Positions 35,699-44,810 of a stretch of DNA of 64,000 nucleotides are shown here, piece after piece. Under the pieces are notes generated by a model. The model worked only from the letters and a program-made list of their open reading frames with translations. It had not been told where the DNA came from and ran no database searches. Location of the stretch: positions 47,947 to 111,946 of the forward strand of contig DXIQ01000027.1 of NCBI GenBank assembly GCA_019112785.1. Reading direction: 5' to 3'. The translations under genes and the position numbers were made by a program. How positions within the stretch are numbered: position 1 is the stretch's first letter; every line of letters starts with the position of its first letter. The DNA is from Candidatus Blautia stercorigallinarum (lineage in GTDB: Bacteria > Bacillota > Clostridia > Lachnospirales > Lachnospiraceae).

Positions 35699-35756
35699 TC
35701 TGTCTGTCTCCCGCTTATGGTCCTTATCACAGCATATGACAGATCCTGTGGAAAAA

Positions 35757-36293
35757 TTACTTCAGAAAGATCAGACTGAACCAGAGGATCTCTGTAGGGC
35801 TTAAAGTAAAATCCATGGAAAATTTTTCTGCCAGTTCGCTGACAATGATCCCGTGGCTTTCCAGACAGGGGTGCATTTTTTCCGGGAACCGGCAGGGAGC
35901 TTCCGGATAGGCGCAGTGTTCACAGATATCACAGGACTCTGTAGAGAGAGCCATACAGTCGGTTACCTGGCTCCGGATAAACTTTTCAATGGAAGCAGTG
36001 ATCTCCTCATGCTCCTTACGGGTAGACAGGGTCTCTTTCATATTTACCACGTCCGATACCGAGGCAATGGTAGAAAAAAGAAAACACTCCCTGTAAGACA
36101 GACATTTTTCCCGGCATTCCTCCACAGTCCCCACCGCCGGAGGACAGGCCCAGGTGGTATTATATCTCTCACATTCATGCTGGCATATCCACCTTACACG
36201 ATGGGAAAATTCAATATCCTCCGGTGAGAAAAAGGCGTACTGATATACCGGATACTGACAGATATATTCTTCGATCTGCTCATGACTGACCAT
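35757..36293 (-). CDS. DUF2284 cysteine-rich metal-binding protein
   Basis: 178 residues with about a dozen cysteines arranged as in DUF2284: WICQHECERYNTTWACPP near residue 35 and CDICEHCAYPEAPCRFP near 120. The family probably binds an iron-sulphur cluster or other metal; its function is unknown. I place the start at 36293 behind GGAGAGGAGGG rather than further upstream. It overlaps the flavin-binding gene by 14 bases, so both are probably made together. Confidence 0.85.
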   Translation of the reverse strand: MVSHEQIEEYICQYPVYQYAFFSPEDIEFSHRVRWICQHECERYNTTWACPPAVGTVEECREKCLSYRECFLFSTIASVSDVVNMKETLSTRKEHEEITASIEKFIRSQVTDCMALSTESCDICEHCAYPEAPCRFPEKMHPCLESHGIIVSELAEKFSMDFTLSPTEILWFSLIFLK

Positions 36294-36804
36294 CTGTATT
36301 TCCCTCCTCTCCGGCTGCCTTAGGCTTCCGTTCTTTTCCTTTAAAGGAAACTGCTTCCAGACAATATACATTTACCGCCTGGAGCATTTCCGGGGAAAAA
36401 CAAAGTTCAGCCTCTGGAGCCATATGTTCCATGATCCTGGCAAGGCCCTGCTTTTTCTCTTCCATATCTTCCAGAAGCCGGATCTTTCCTGTACCTGTGA
36501 TACTCTGATATGCATAGGAATAGCTGCAGGTATAGGTTCCCCGGATCACCCCCTGCTCCAGATCCAGCTCAAATCCAGCGTCCGCACTGGCAGCAAAGGC
36601 CTGGACTTTTCTTCCCTCCCTTGCAGAATGGATATAAAATCTCAGAGGTTCTCCTTCTTTCCATTCATATCCGAAATTTACCGGAATAATATAGATCCCT
36701 TCCTGATCTACGGTGCCAATGTGCAGCACTTTTGCCTGATCCAGGATCTCTATAAGCCGCTTTTTCTCCTGTATCTCTCTTTTTGCAAGCCGCATTTCTC
36801 TCAT
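36280..36804 (-). CDS. Pyridoxamine 5'-phosphate oxidase-like FMN-binding protein
   Basis: 174 residues with the split-barrel fold of the NimA/PNPOx-like group: VLHIGTVDQEGIYIIPVNFGYEW near residue 28 and LRFYIHSAREGRKVQAF near 54 (first strands and the FMN phosphate-binding region). Such proteins bind FMN or haem, and some reduce nitroimidazoles; the substrate here is unknown. It shares 14 bases with the DUF2284 gene and follows sbcC by 5 bases. Confidence 0.86.
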   Translation of the reverse strand: MREMRLAKREIQEKKRLIEILDQAKVLHIGTVDQEGIYIIPVNFGYEWKEGEPLRFYIHSAREGRKVQAFAASADAGFELDLEQGVIRGTYTCSYSYAYQSITGTGKIRLLEDMEEKKQGLARIMEHMAPEAELCFSPEMLQAVNVYCLEAVSFKGKERKPKAAGEEGNTDGQS

Positions 36805-36809
36805 AATAT

Positions 36810-39800
36810 CTACTCCCTTTCTATATGTATCTTACTTCCGCCTTCTCCCGCTTTTGAGGGTTCTACAATCAGTCTTACCGGGATCCGGGCTTTGATCTCC
36901 TCCACATGGCTGATCACCCCTACGCTCCGTTTTCGGTCCCGTATTTTCTCCAGAGCTTCCATAACGATCTCCAGATACTTCTCATCCAGAGTCCCAAAGC
37001 CCTCATCCAGGAAAAACAGCTCCATAGGGGCCGCTCCCTTCATCTGAATCTGGGAGGAAAGAGCCAGGGCCAGGGCCAGAGAAGCCATGAAAGTCTCTCC
37101 GCCTGAAAGAGTGGAAGCCGGGCGGGTGGCTCCGCCGTTTTTATAATCCCGGATAATAAACAGACCGTTCTGATCCGTCTCCAGACCGAGGCTGCTGCCT
37201 GTCATTTCCTTCAGCTTCTCATCCGCTTCCCTGGATACATATTCCATATAATACCGGGCCACATATTCTACAAATTTCTTTCCCCTGAAAAGACCTTCCA
37301 GTTCCAGGAAAAGATCCAGTTTGTGACGGATCTGCCCCATCTTTTCTTCCAGGACCTCTTTTTCCTTCCAGGCCTTTTCTGTCTGTTCCCGTTCCTTCCG
37401 AAGCCCTCCCAGGATCCGGTTCGTCTCTCCCTGACGGTTTTCCAGATCCTGCATGATCTTTCTTCTTTCCTCTATCTGTTCCTCAGATATCCTTTCCCCT
37501 TTTAAACGGGCTTTGGCTGCGTCCATCCGGGATTTTACAGAAAGGGAATTCCTCTGAAATATCTGTAGTTTTTCTTCCAGGATTTCCAGTTCCTCTTTCT
37601 CCATTCGATGAGCCTGTATCCAGGAAATATTTTCTACTTTTTCCTCTGTCATATGCCGGCTTAAAGAAACTTCCCTCTTTTGGAGTTCTTTTTCACCCTC
37701 TGTTACCAATGCCTCTCCAGAGGCTTTCTCCTGCCCAATGCGGTTTTCCCTCTCCTGAAAAGCCTTCCATTGTTCTTCCTTTTCTCCAATATAAGTTTCC
37801 AGTGTCCGCTTTTCTCTCAGAAGTCCTTCCTTCTTTTCTTCCAGGCCTTCTGTATCTCCTGCTTTCTCCCGGATCTGTTGCCGTTTTTCCAGAAGTTCTT
37901 TTTCTGTTCCCTGAAGCTCTGCTTCCACCCTGGCCTTTTCGGTCCGTTCTTCCTGGATGATCCGTGTTCCATTTTCCCGGCTTTTTCTTCTGGCCTCAAT
38001 GGCGGTATCTATTTTCTCAAGATATTCCTGATATTGTTCTCTGTGCTGATTTTTCTCCTGAAGTTCCTGATAAATTTCCGGAAAATCCCCTTTTGAAATA
38101 TTCTCAGGCAGACTTTCAAAGCCTTTTTCCAGCTCCCGGATCTCCTCCGCCAGCCTGTCCAGCTCTTTCTGCTTTCTGTCTGCTTCCACCCCAAGGCTTT
38201 CTTTTCTGGCCTTTTTTCCTGCGGCAGATTTTTCCAGGCCAAGGACCCTGTCCTGAAGTTCCTGTTCTGTTTTCTTTTCTCTTTCTGCCCTTTCTGTCAG
38301 TATCTCCCGTTCCTTCTCTCTGGCAGAAAGGTTTATTTTCTCCTTTTCCAGATCCATCCCGAGAAACTCCTGATTCAACCGGCTTTCTTCCTCTTTTCGG
38401 GCTCTCTCCTGCTGCCGGTTATTCTCCAGAAGGGTAGTCAGCCTGGTTATATTTCCGGCGATCTGTTGAAAAGCTTTCTCAGCCCGGGTTCTTCTTTCCT
38501 CTGGATCATCCTGGTCCATAGCAAAGCTGACAGGACTCTCATGGTGTATGCTGCCGCAGACCGGACAGGGCTGCCCCTCTTTCAGATCTCTGGCCAGGAT
38601 ATGGGCCAGATTTTTCCGGTAAGCTTCCTCCGCCTGATTTCTTTCTTCCTGGGCCAGGTTTTTTTCCTGCTCCGCCCTGGAAAGTTCCCGGACAAGTTCC
38701 TTTTCCTGTTCCTCCAGTTTCTTTCTCTTATCTTCCAGTATCTTTTTCCTGGCCTGTTCTTCTTCCACACGGGAAAGCCGTTCTTTCAGGCTTTCCAGAT
38801 GAGCCAGCTTTGTCAGAGCATCCTCATCCTCTTTTCTCTTTTTCTGGACCTCTAAAAGCCGGGTTGCTGCCTGCTCTTTTTCCCCCTGCAGTTTCTGCTC
38901 TTCTTTATTTTCTGCTTCCTGTTGGCCACGGAGCTGTTCCAGCTCCTTTTCTTTTTTCTCTTTTTCTTCTTTTCTTCTGCCCAGTTCCAGCCAAAGCCGG
39001 TATCCTTCCTGGACAGCCTCCTGTTCCCTGGCAGTTATCTTCACCTTGCTCAGGGCAAGAGCAGCCTCTTCTCTTTTCTCTTCGTACAATTTCAGATCTT
39101 TCTCCAGCTTTTCCAGTTTGGTCTGATCTTCCTGAAGCTGACGGTTCCGGTCCTCCAGATCTTTTTTCTTCTTCCGGACCTCTTCCTCCAGGGTTTTCAT
39201 CCCTGCCAGAAGAGCGATTCCCTCTTCCAGGCGGATCCTCTGTATCTCCAGGTCCGGAAGCACTTTCTCTTTTTTCTCCCTGGCCTTCTCCACTTCCTCT
39301 TTGAGAACCGCTTTTTCCTGCTCCAGTTTTTTCTGTTCTCCTAAAAGCTGCTCCAGTTTTTCTTTCCGCTCTGTCAGGGTCTGTTGTCCCTGAAGAAAAT
39401 CCTGAAGATCTTTCCAAAGCCTCTCTGCTTTCTGGGCCTGCCCGATCCGATCTTCTGCCAGGATCATCTCTCCCTGCTGCTCTTCCAGCTGCCGGGCTTC
39501 TTTTTCCAGACTGTCATATTCTTTCTGGGCTTCCATACGGACTTTTTCTTCTTCCAGTTTCCTCCGGATCTCCTGAAGTTCTAAAGCTTCCTTTTTGAAC
39601 TGTTCTTCACAGGCTTTTTCTTTCTCTTTTAGTTCCTCTGTTTTTTCCAGAGTGATCTCCTCATATCTGGACAGGGCCCCCTGCTGTTCCCTCTCCTTGC
39701 CCTGCCACTGCTGGACTCTGGCACGGATGATCTGTACCAGCTCTTCTCCGTATTTTTCCAGATGGAACAGCCGCTCCAGCATTTTATTTCTTTCCATTCC

Positions 39801-40277
39801 GTCCAGTTTGAGAAACTCAGAAAATTTTCCCTGGGGAAGGACCACGGTCCGGAAAAAGTCCTCTTTTGACAGGCCGATGACTTCCTGGCACTTTTCATTT
39901 ACAGATCCTACCTTATCGGCCAGCACTTCTTCCTGCTCACCCCGGATTTCCAGAAAACGGGCGCCGTCGCTACGGATACTGCCTTCTTTAGAGCGCTTAA
40001 AGCCTCTGGTCACCCGGTAGATATGGGTTTCCTTAGTCTTCACAGAAAAAATATAGTCTACCAAAGCCTTATCTGTGCTTACATGGATAAAATTTCCGCT
40101 GTTTCTGGCTGTGGTTCCGTACAGAGCCAGGGTGATCCCGTCCAGGATACTGCTTTTCCCGCTTCCCGTAGGTCCGAAGATCCCGAAAAGCCCTTCCCCG
40201 GTCAGTTCCTGAAAATCAATCTCCTGAGGTTCCAGAAAGCTGTTCAGTCCTTTAATCTTTATCCAGATCGGTCTCAT
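36810..40277 (-). CDS. sbcC: Exonuclease subunit SbcC (Rad50-like)
   Basis: A 1155-residue SMC-like ATPase. Walker-A GPTGSGKSSILDGI is near residue 35, then two very long Glu/Lys-rich coiled coils flank the zinc hook CPVC (near residue 571). The signature STLSGGETFMASLALALALS and Walker-B LFFLDEGFGTLD are near the end. With SbcD it cleaves DNA hairpins and ends. The coiled-coil codon pattern makes long open frames on the opposite strand, which are not genes. It overlaps sbcD by 26 bases. Confidence 0.96.
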   Translation of the reverse strand: MRPIWIKIKGLNSFLEPQEIDFQELTGEGLFGIFGPTGSGKSSILDGITLALYGTTARNSGNFIHVSTDKALVDYIFSVKTKETHIYRVTRGFKRSKEGSIRSDGARFLEIRGEQEEVLADKVGSVNEKCQEVIGLSKEDFFRTVVLPQGKFSEFLKLDGMERNKMLERLFHLEKYGEELVQIIRARVQQWQGKEREQQGALSRYEEITLEKTEELKEKEKACEEQFKKEALELQEIRRKLEEEKVRMEAQKEYDSLEKEARQLEEQQGEMILAEDRIGQAQKAERLWKDLQDFLQGQQTLTERKEKLEQLLGEQKKLEQEKAVLKEEVEKAREKKEKVLPDLEIQRIRLEEGIALLAGMKTLEEEVRKKKKDLEDRNRQLQEDQTKLEKLEKDLKLYEEKREEAALALSKVKITAREQEAVQEGYRLWLELGRRKEEKEKKEKELEQLRGQQEAENKEEQKLQGEKEQAATRLLEVQKKRKEDEDALTKLAHLESLKERLSRVEEEQARKKILEDKRKKLEEQEKELVRELSRAEQEKNLAQEERNQAEEAYRKNLAHILARDLKEGQPCPVCGSIHHESPVSFAMDQDDPEERRTRAEKAFQQIAGNITRLTTLLENNRQQERARKEEESRLNQEFLGMDLEKEKINLSAREKEREILTERAEREKKTEQELQDRVLGLEKSAAGKKARKESLGVEADRKQKELDRLAEEIRELEKGFESLPENISKGDFPEIYQELQEKNQHREQYQEYLEKIDTAIEARRKSRENGTRIIQEERTEKARVEAELQGTEKELLEKRQQIREKAGDTEGLEEKKEGLLREKRTLETYIGEKEEQWKAFQERENRIGQEKASGEALVTEGEKELQKREVSLSRHMTEEKVENISWIQAHRMEKEELEILEEKLQIFQRNSLSVKSRMDAAKARLKGERISEEQIEERRKIMQDLENRQGETNRILGGLRKEREQTEKAWKEKEVLEEKMGQIRHKLDLFLELEGLFRGKKFVEYVARYYMEYVSREADEKLKEMTGSSLGLETDQNGLFIIRDYKNGGATRPASTLSGGETFMASLALALALSSQIQMKGAAPMELFFLDEGFGTLDEKYLEIVMEALEKIRDRKRSVGVISHVEEIKARIPVRLIVEPSKAGEGGSKIHIERE

Positions 40278-41481
40278 ATTCCTTCTCCTTTTCTATAATC
40301 TCTGTAAGTGTCTCCAAAAGCTCCGCCTCCGGTTCTACGCCTTTTCTCTCTGTATAATACTCGACAAAAAGCTCCTGAAAACTCTTTTCCAGAAAGCTTC
40401 CCTTCTCTTCTTCCCTGTCCTGGGAAGGAAAAAGGGGAACCACCTCCAGGATATCTTCTTTGTATTTTTTCAGTTCTTTGATCTGTTCTTCCCTTATAAA
40501 GCTGTCCGTATGGATATGGAGATAAACATAGCAGGGCCGGTCCTGATTTTCCATACACTTTTCCAGAGCTTCCTGGTAATCCCCGCATACCCATTTTTCA
40601 ATGGGCCTGGGATTATCGAAATATAGATCCTCTGCCTCCGGTTTCTGCCCCGGGTGCAGCGTCACCAGAAGACATTCCTTTGCCACCGTGGTTTCTTGCA
40701 GACGATAAGGAAGGGGAGAGCCGCTGTACCGGATCCTGCCCTGGCTTCCCACGGCCTTCTGTGGCCGATGCACATGTCCAAGAGCCACATAATCTGCCTC
40801 TTCCGGAAAGGTCTCCATAGGAAGGAGATAACTGTTCCCCAGACTCAGGCTCTGTTCAGATCCGTCCTTGATACATCCCAGAGTAAAAACGTGAGCCATC
40901 AGGATATTGATCGTTTCTTTTGAAAACCACCGGGCTCTTTTGGCAAAAAGCTCCTGCATTTTCCGGGCATAGGTAACTGCCCTATCCTGGTCTTCCTCCT
41001 GATCCCGGTAGAGTACCTCGTTTAAAGTCCGCTCACTGGTATAAGGCACACAGGCAACTACTGCCTGCTCTCCTCCTTTTTCAAAAGAAAAGACTCCCTC
41101 ATCCAGAGATTCTATCTGAAATTTCCCATACTGTCCCGATTCGATCTTTGAGCGGGGCGTCCCATAGATCAGGATCCCGTGTTCCCTTACCAGAGGGATC
41201 ACCGCCTCCAGCCGTGAAGGCTGATCATGATTTCCCGCGATCAGGACCACCAGTCTTTCTCCTCCATTGCTCAGATCCTTCAAGGTCTGATACAAAAGAG
41301 CTTCCGCCCCTGCGGAAGGGTGGCTGTTATCAAAAATATCTCCGGCTACATAGACCATATCCGCCTGCTGTTCTTCGGCTATAGCCACCAGTTGTTTCAT
41401 AACGATTTTCTGTTCTTCCAGACGGCTCCTTCCTTCCAGAAGCTTTCCCAAATGCCAGTCCGCTGTATGTAAAATTTTCAT
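40252..41481 (-). CDS. sbcD: Exonuclease subunit SbcD (Mre11-like)
   Basis: A 409-residue metallophosphoesterase, nuclease partner of SbcC. The phosphoesterase motifs are complete: HTADWHLGK at the N-terminus, VAGDIFDN, IAGNHDQPSR, MAHVFTLG and ALGHVHRPQ. Overlap with sbcC by 26 bases ensures co-translation. No clear promoter was found in the 200 bases upstream beyond a TAGAAT-like -10 box near 41527. Confidence 0.96.
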   Translation of the reverse strand: MKILHTADWHLGKLLEGRSRLEEQKIVMKQLVAIAEEQQADMVYVAGDIFDNSHPSAGAEALLYQTLKDLSNGGERLVVLIAGNHDQPSRLEAVIPLVREHGILIYGTPRSKIESGQYGKFQIESLDEGVFSFEKGGEQAVVACVPYTSERTLNEVLYRDQEEDQDRAVTYARKMQELFAKRARWFSKETINILMAHVFTLGCIKDGSEQSLSLGNSYLLPMETFPEEADYVALGHVHRPQKAVGSQGRIRYSGSPLPYRLQETTVAKECLLVTLHPGQKPEAEDLYFDNPRPIEKWVCGDYQEALEKCMENQDRPCYVYLHIHTDSFIREEQIKELKKYKEDILEVVPLFPSQDREEEKGSFLEKSFQELFVEYYTERKGVEPEAELLETLTEIIEKEKEYETDLDKD

Positions 41482-41620
41482 AGTCTCTGCCCTCGGCTTC
41501 CTATCACATAAGATTCTTTTCCTATTCTACCATTGGCGGCTGTAGAAAAAAAGTCTGACTTTCCTGTTCCGTAAGATTTTTCAGATTTCAAAGGAAGGTT
41601 GGGGCAGAAAGTGCCGCCTC

Positions 41621-41649
41621 TTGATTACAAAATATGAATCATCTATAAT
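41621..41649 (+). promoter_or_regulatory. Promoter of the accessory membrane protein/lipoprotein pair
   Basis: TTGATT (41621-41626) and a perfect TATAAT (41644-41649) are separated by 17 bases, about 35 bases before the ATG at 41686. Confidence 0.7.
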
Positions 41650-41685
41650 CGTATCAAATGATTATAGGTTGGTGGTGAAAATCTT

Positions 41686-42270
41686 ATGAAAAAAATAGGC
41701 TTATGGATCTTTAGGATGATTCGTATAGTTGTATGCGTTGTATTACTATTTGCAAGCTGCCTGGCATTGCTCCTTGCTATCGCTTTAAAAGACAGTCCTT
41801 ATATGATCTACGATATTTCAGATAGTAAAAAAATAGAGGATAGTATTGCCATTATCAGCGACAATATTCCTTGGCCGTCCACTTTACCTGACAGCACAAA
41901 GATTTTAAAGTTGCGCTATGATCAGCACACATTGGACACCAGATTAAGTTATTTATATGTTACGATCCAGCTTCCGGCTGATCAGGTATTGGATAATTCT
42001 ACCATGCCCGCAGGATATCATATCTCTCACAACGAGGTTCAAGGAGAAAATCGGTGCATCCAATTTTATTATCAGTGTGCCCCTGCCGCTATGGGAAATC
42101 TCTATGACTGGATTGTCCAAAACGGCAGACGGATTTATGACATGAAAGAAATTCTTCTGTCGTTCCTTCCGGTTATCGGCCTATTATTAGCTGCTATATT
42201 GGTTGTGATTCCTTATGGAAAGATTCACAGGCATTTTAAAGATCGAAAAAGGCCGCCACAAAGACAATAA
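41686..42270 (+). CDS. Accessory membrane protein, unknown
   Basis: 194 residues with a basic N-terminus, a transmembrane helix at about 10-33, an extracellular domain of about 120 residues with two cysteines, and a second helix at about 160-180 ending in a basic tail. No family is recognised. The leader GGTTGGTGGTGAAAATCTT resembles the one in front of the other plus-strand accessory gene at 29179. It is followed by a lipoprotein gene and then lgt, so it may be part of a small envelope cassette. Confidence 0.6.
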   Translation: MKKIGLWIFRMIRIVVCVVLLFASCLALLLAIALKDSPYMIYDISDSKKIEDSIAIISDNIPWPSTLPDSTKILKLRYDQHTLDTRLSYLYVTIQLPADQVLDNSTMPAGYHISHNEVQGENRCIQFYYQCAPAAMGNLYDWIVQNGRRIYDMKEILLSFLPVIGLLLAAILVVIPYGKIHRHFKDRKRPPQRQ

Positions 42271-42340
42271 CAAAACATTGAAAAGAATTTTCTTTAGATG
42301 ACACCCGCACTGACCATTGAAAAAACGAGGAGGTAATTTT

Positions 42341-43108
42341 GTGAAAAAATATGTTCTTTTAAGCATCATAACTTGTATTGCTCTACCATTTACTTCTGGC
42401 TGTTCATTTTTCAATCCTTCTTCCAATGTAGAAGTTTCATCTCCAAAGGATAACACAGAAGAGTCAGCATCTAATGACACGATCTCGGACAGCCCAAAAC
42501 ATGACGAGTCCGATAACTCCCAAGCACCCAAATCCCCAAATGCGGACACTAATGGATCGGAGGATACAGCATCGGAAGCGGGTAATGCTGATGCAGCAGA
42601 GACTACTCCGGATATCCAAACTACCGTAGGTTATGCTCTTTCGGTTGATGAAAATACAATGTATGTAGACTTAAAGAACACTGGCAGCAGACTTTATCCT
42701 GGAGAAGGAGAAGATCGTAAGGTAGCATTTGATATATCGAATGCAGAACAAGTTCAAACCAATGTCTCAGAGTTCAATCCTGCCAGAGACAATTTTATCA
42801 GCCCAGGAATCCAAGTAACTATTGAATATTACATTGAAAACGGGGTGAATATTGCCACAAAACTAACTTCAGATGGAGATGAAAAAGAACCATATAGTCC
42901 CGTAGCAATAGGAAAAGTAAACTCTGTTTCAGACACAGAACTCAGTATATTGGTTACAGAGGGGGACAATATCGGTGAAACTATTACTTTTGATTTATCT
43001 GTTTGTGATCCGATTTCAGACCCCATATCTGTTGACAGCCAAATAGCTGTAGCATACTATACAAAGCAAGATATTCATTATGCTGTATATGTTGAGAGTA
43101 TGTCTTAA
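42341..43108 (+). CDS. Putative lipoprotein, unknown
   Basis: 255 residues starting at GTG 42341, seven bases behind GAGGAGG. The signal peptide ends in a lipobox FTSGC with Cys21 as the lipidated residue. A Ser/Asp/Glu/Asn-rich linker (about 22-85) leads to a soluble domain with VGYALSVDENTMYVDL and repeated VTIEYYIENGVNIAT/IAVAYYTKQDIHYAV segments, suggesting two similar beta-rich halves. No named family is recognised. It should be processed by Lgt, encoded just downstream, and LspA at 1195. Confidence 0.65.
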   Translation: MKKYVLLSIITCIALPFTSGCSFFNPSSNVEVSSPKDNTEESASNDTISDSPKHDESDNSQAPKSPNADTNGSEDTASEAGNADAAETTPDIQTTVGYALSVDENTMYVDLKNTGSRLYPGEGEDRKVAFDISNAEQVQTNVSEFNPARDNFISPGIQVTIEYYIENGVNIATKLTSDGDEKEPYSPVAIGKVNSVSDTELSILVTEGDNIGETITFDLSVCDPISDPISVDSQIAVAYYTKQDIHYAVYVESMS

Positions 43109-43109
43109 A

Positions 43110-43158
43110 TTTAATCCCAGAAGGAACAACGAATTACCTTGTTCCTTCCGGGATTAAA
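43110..43158 (+). terminator. 20-bp hairpin after the lipoprotein gene
   Basis: Arms 43110-43129 and 43139-43158 are complementary except for one A/C mismatch, with a 9-base loop. There is no T-run after it; instead the right arm contains the -35 box of the lgt promoter. Confidence 0.6.
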
Positions 43159-43167
43159 TGCTATAAT
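43139..43167 (+). promoter_or_regulatory. Promoter of lgt, overlapping the upstream hairpin
   Basis: TTGTTC (43139-43144) and TATAAT (43162-43167) are 17 bases apart, with TG one base before the -10 box. The -35 box is part of the right arm of the hairpin, so transcription reading in from the lipoprotein gene and initiation at lgt share the same DNA. Confidence 0.6.
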
Positions 43168-43207
43168 GAGGAGACGAATTTTATACAGGAAAGTGAGCTG
43201 AAAACAT

Positions 43208-43987
43208 ATGAGAATGGAATTATTTTCCATAGGGCCATTTACCATATACAGTTATGGTCTGATGATCGCTGTGGGAATCCTGGTATGCATTGCTATGGGA
43301 ATGTACCGGGCAAAGAAGCGTGGAATGAGTGATGACGCAGTTCTGACCATCGCCATTATCGGCGTGCTCTCCGGCTTTATCGGAGCAAAACTGCTTTATG
43401 TGATCGTAGAATTTGACCAGTTTATAGAAGATCCTATGTCTGTCATGGGCGGAGAAGGCTTTGTGGTCTATGGAGGGATCATCGTAGGTGTTCTGTCCGC
43501 GATCCTTTACTGCCGGCAGAAGAAACTGGTATTCCTGGATTACTTTGACCTTCTTGTTCCCTCTATCGCCGTGGCTCAGGGCTTCGGCCGGATCGGCTGT
43601 TTTCTGGCAGGCTGCTGTTACGGAAGAGAAACGGATTCCTTCCTAGGCGTGGTCTTTCCGGAACACAGCATGGCTCCCTCCGGAGTAAAACTGCTTCCTA
43701 CCCAGCTTTTTTCTTCTGCGGGAGATTTCCTGATCATGGCCATTCTTCTGCTCTACAGCAGAAAAAAAAGAGAAAGAGGAAGGACCGGCGCTCTTTATAT
43801 GATCCTTTATGGTATCGGCCGGTTCCTTATCGAATTTTTACGGGCCGATGACCGGGGAACCGTGGGAAGCCTGTCTACTTCTCAGTTTATTTCCATCGGA
43901 ATCGTAGCTGTGGGACTGATTCTGTTTTTTAGCAGCAAGTTCTTCCACAGGAAAGAAAGAACTATCACCACTCCCCCTGAAGAATAA
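43208..43987 (+). CDS. lgt: Prolipoprotein diacylglyceryl transferase
   Basis: Transfers a diacylglyceryl group from phosphatidylglycerol to the lipobox cysteine of prolipoproteins. The 259-residue membrane protein has about seven helices. The Lgt signature appears as QGFGRIGCFLAGCCYGRET, the form seen in many Clostridia, in place of the GRIGNFINGE of E. coli. Upstream YSYGLMIAVGI and downstream RPTQLF-like LLPTQLFSS segments also fit. It has its own promoter at 43139-43167 and ends against the converging nucleotidyltransferase gene. Confidence 0.95.
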   Translation: MRMELFSIGPFTIYSYGLMIAVGILVCIAMGMYRAKKRGMSDDAVLTIAIIGVLSGFIGAKLLYVIVEFDQFIEDPMSVMGGEGFVVYGGIIVGVLSAILYCRQKKLVFLDYFDLLVPSIAVAQGFGRIGCFLAGCCYGRETDSFLGVVFPEHSMAPSGVKLLPTQLFSSAGDFLIMAILLLYSRKKRERGRTGALYMILYGIGRFLIEFLRADDRGTVGSLSTSQFISIGIVAVGLILFFSSKFFHRKERTITTPPEE

Positions 43988-43988
43988 T

Positions 43989-44810
43989 TTAAAATCTCCC
44001 GCCGGGAAAAACAGCAAAGGCTGTGGAACCTGACGGGAGATTTTTCGCTAACATACACTTCTTTATTACATAATCAGCATACTCTCTCAATCTTTCTTTA
44101 TCAAAAGCTGCTTTTTCCGAACCTTTATAAGCCTTTAAGGCCGTTTCTATCAGAGGTCTGTAGCAGACCGGCAGATGCCGGATCCCCCATGCTCCTCCCT
44201 GTTCTTTAGACAGGACCTCTCCCTGGGAAGCAGCCGCCAGTCCCCGTGCCAGGTTTAACACATAGTACACCGGGTCCCCCCCTATCCTCTCCAGAGAATC
44301 CCGGATATCTCTCCAGATACTGTCCAGGTAGCAGGAATAGGGTACATTGCCGAACACTTCTTCTTTCGGCAGTCCATAAAGAGTGATCCCTGCTTTATTG
44401 ATCACTGTAAAATGTCCTGCCAGATCATGATCTTTGCCATTCATTTTCCCACAGTACTCTTCCAGGTCTTCTGCGGCCTCCCGTCTGTGAGATTCTGAGT
44501 AATGCAGCACGTAAGGAGTGGGATAAGCAAAATTTTTACAGTATTTTTCTTCCACAATACTCATTTCAATTCCCTTTGGAGGAACCGGCTCTAACTCCAG
44601 AAGAAAATCTGTGATCCGCATTTTTTCCGATAATGTCGGTTCTTGTTTTACAACTGCAATAAAATCAATGTCACTTCTTTCCCATTGGAAGCAATGAAAG
44701 GCCAGAGAGCCATGAAGATAGATTCCTGTAAGATTCTCAGACAGTATATCTATATACTGCCGCCGGATATCTTCCAGACATTTTTTAATCTTTATCTCTT
44801 CAGAAAAAAT
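43989..44810 (-). CDS. Aminoglycoside nucleotidyltransferase-like protein (DUF4111), no canonical start codon
   Basis: The first ATG (44621) would give 210 residues and lose the catalytic site. Reading upstream in frame, the sequence continues without a stop to 44810 and encodes the missing part, including IYLHGSLAF and ERSDIDFIAVV, the GS and DxD motifs of ANT(9)/AadA-type adenylyltransferases. The complete protein would be 273 residues, near the family norm. The open frame has no ATG, GTG or TTG before 44621; an in-frame TGA lies six codons before position 44810. The best candidate is ATT at 44810, four bases after GGGGGAG, overlapping the stop of the upstream gene. A frameshift on the T6 run there is another possibility. 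Confidence 0.72.
   Translation of the reverse strand: MFSEEIKIKKCLEDIRRQYIDILSENLTGIYLHGSLAFHCFQWERSDIDFIAVVKQEPTLSEKMRITDFLLELEPVPPKGIEMSIVEEKYCKNFAYPTPYVLHYSESHRREAAEDLEEYCGKMNGKDHDLAGHFTVINKAGITLYGLPKEEVFGNVPYSCYLDSIWRDIRDSLERIGGDPVYYVLNLARGLAAASQGEVLSKEQGGAWGIRHLPVCYRPLIETALKAYKGSEKAAFDKERLREYADYVIKKCMLAKNLPSGSTAFAVFPGGRF
43991..44045. terminator. Bidirectional terminator between lgt and the nucleotidyltransferase gene
   Basis: AAAATCTCCCG (43991-44001) pairs with CGGGAGATTTT (44034-44044), with A- and T-runs on the two sides so that it can act in both directions. Most of it lies within the last codons of the minus-strand gene. Confidence 0.7.

Noticed and set aside
36906..40298. Many long open frames on the plus strand opposite sbcC and sbcD
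   Set aside because: They mirror the Glu/Lys-rich coiled-coil codons of sbcC, encode Phe/Leu/Pro/Ser-rich nonsense and lack ribosome-binding sites.
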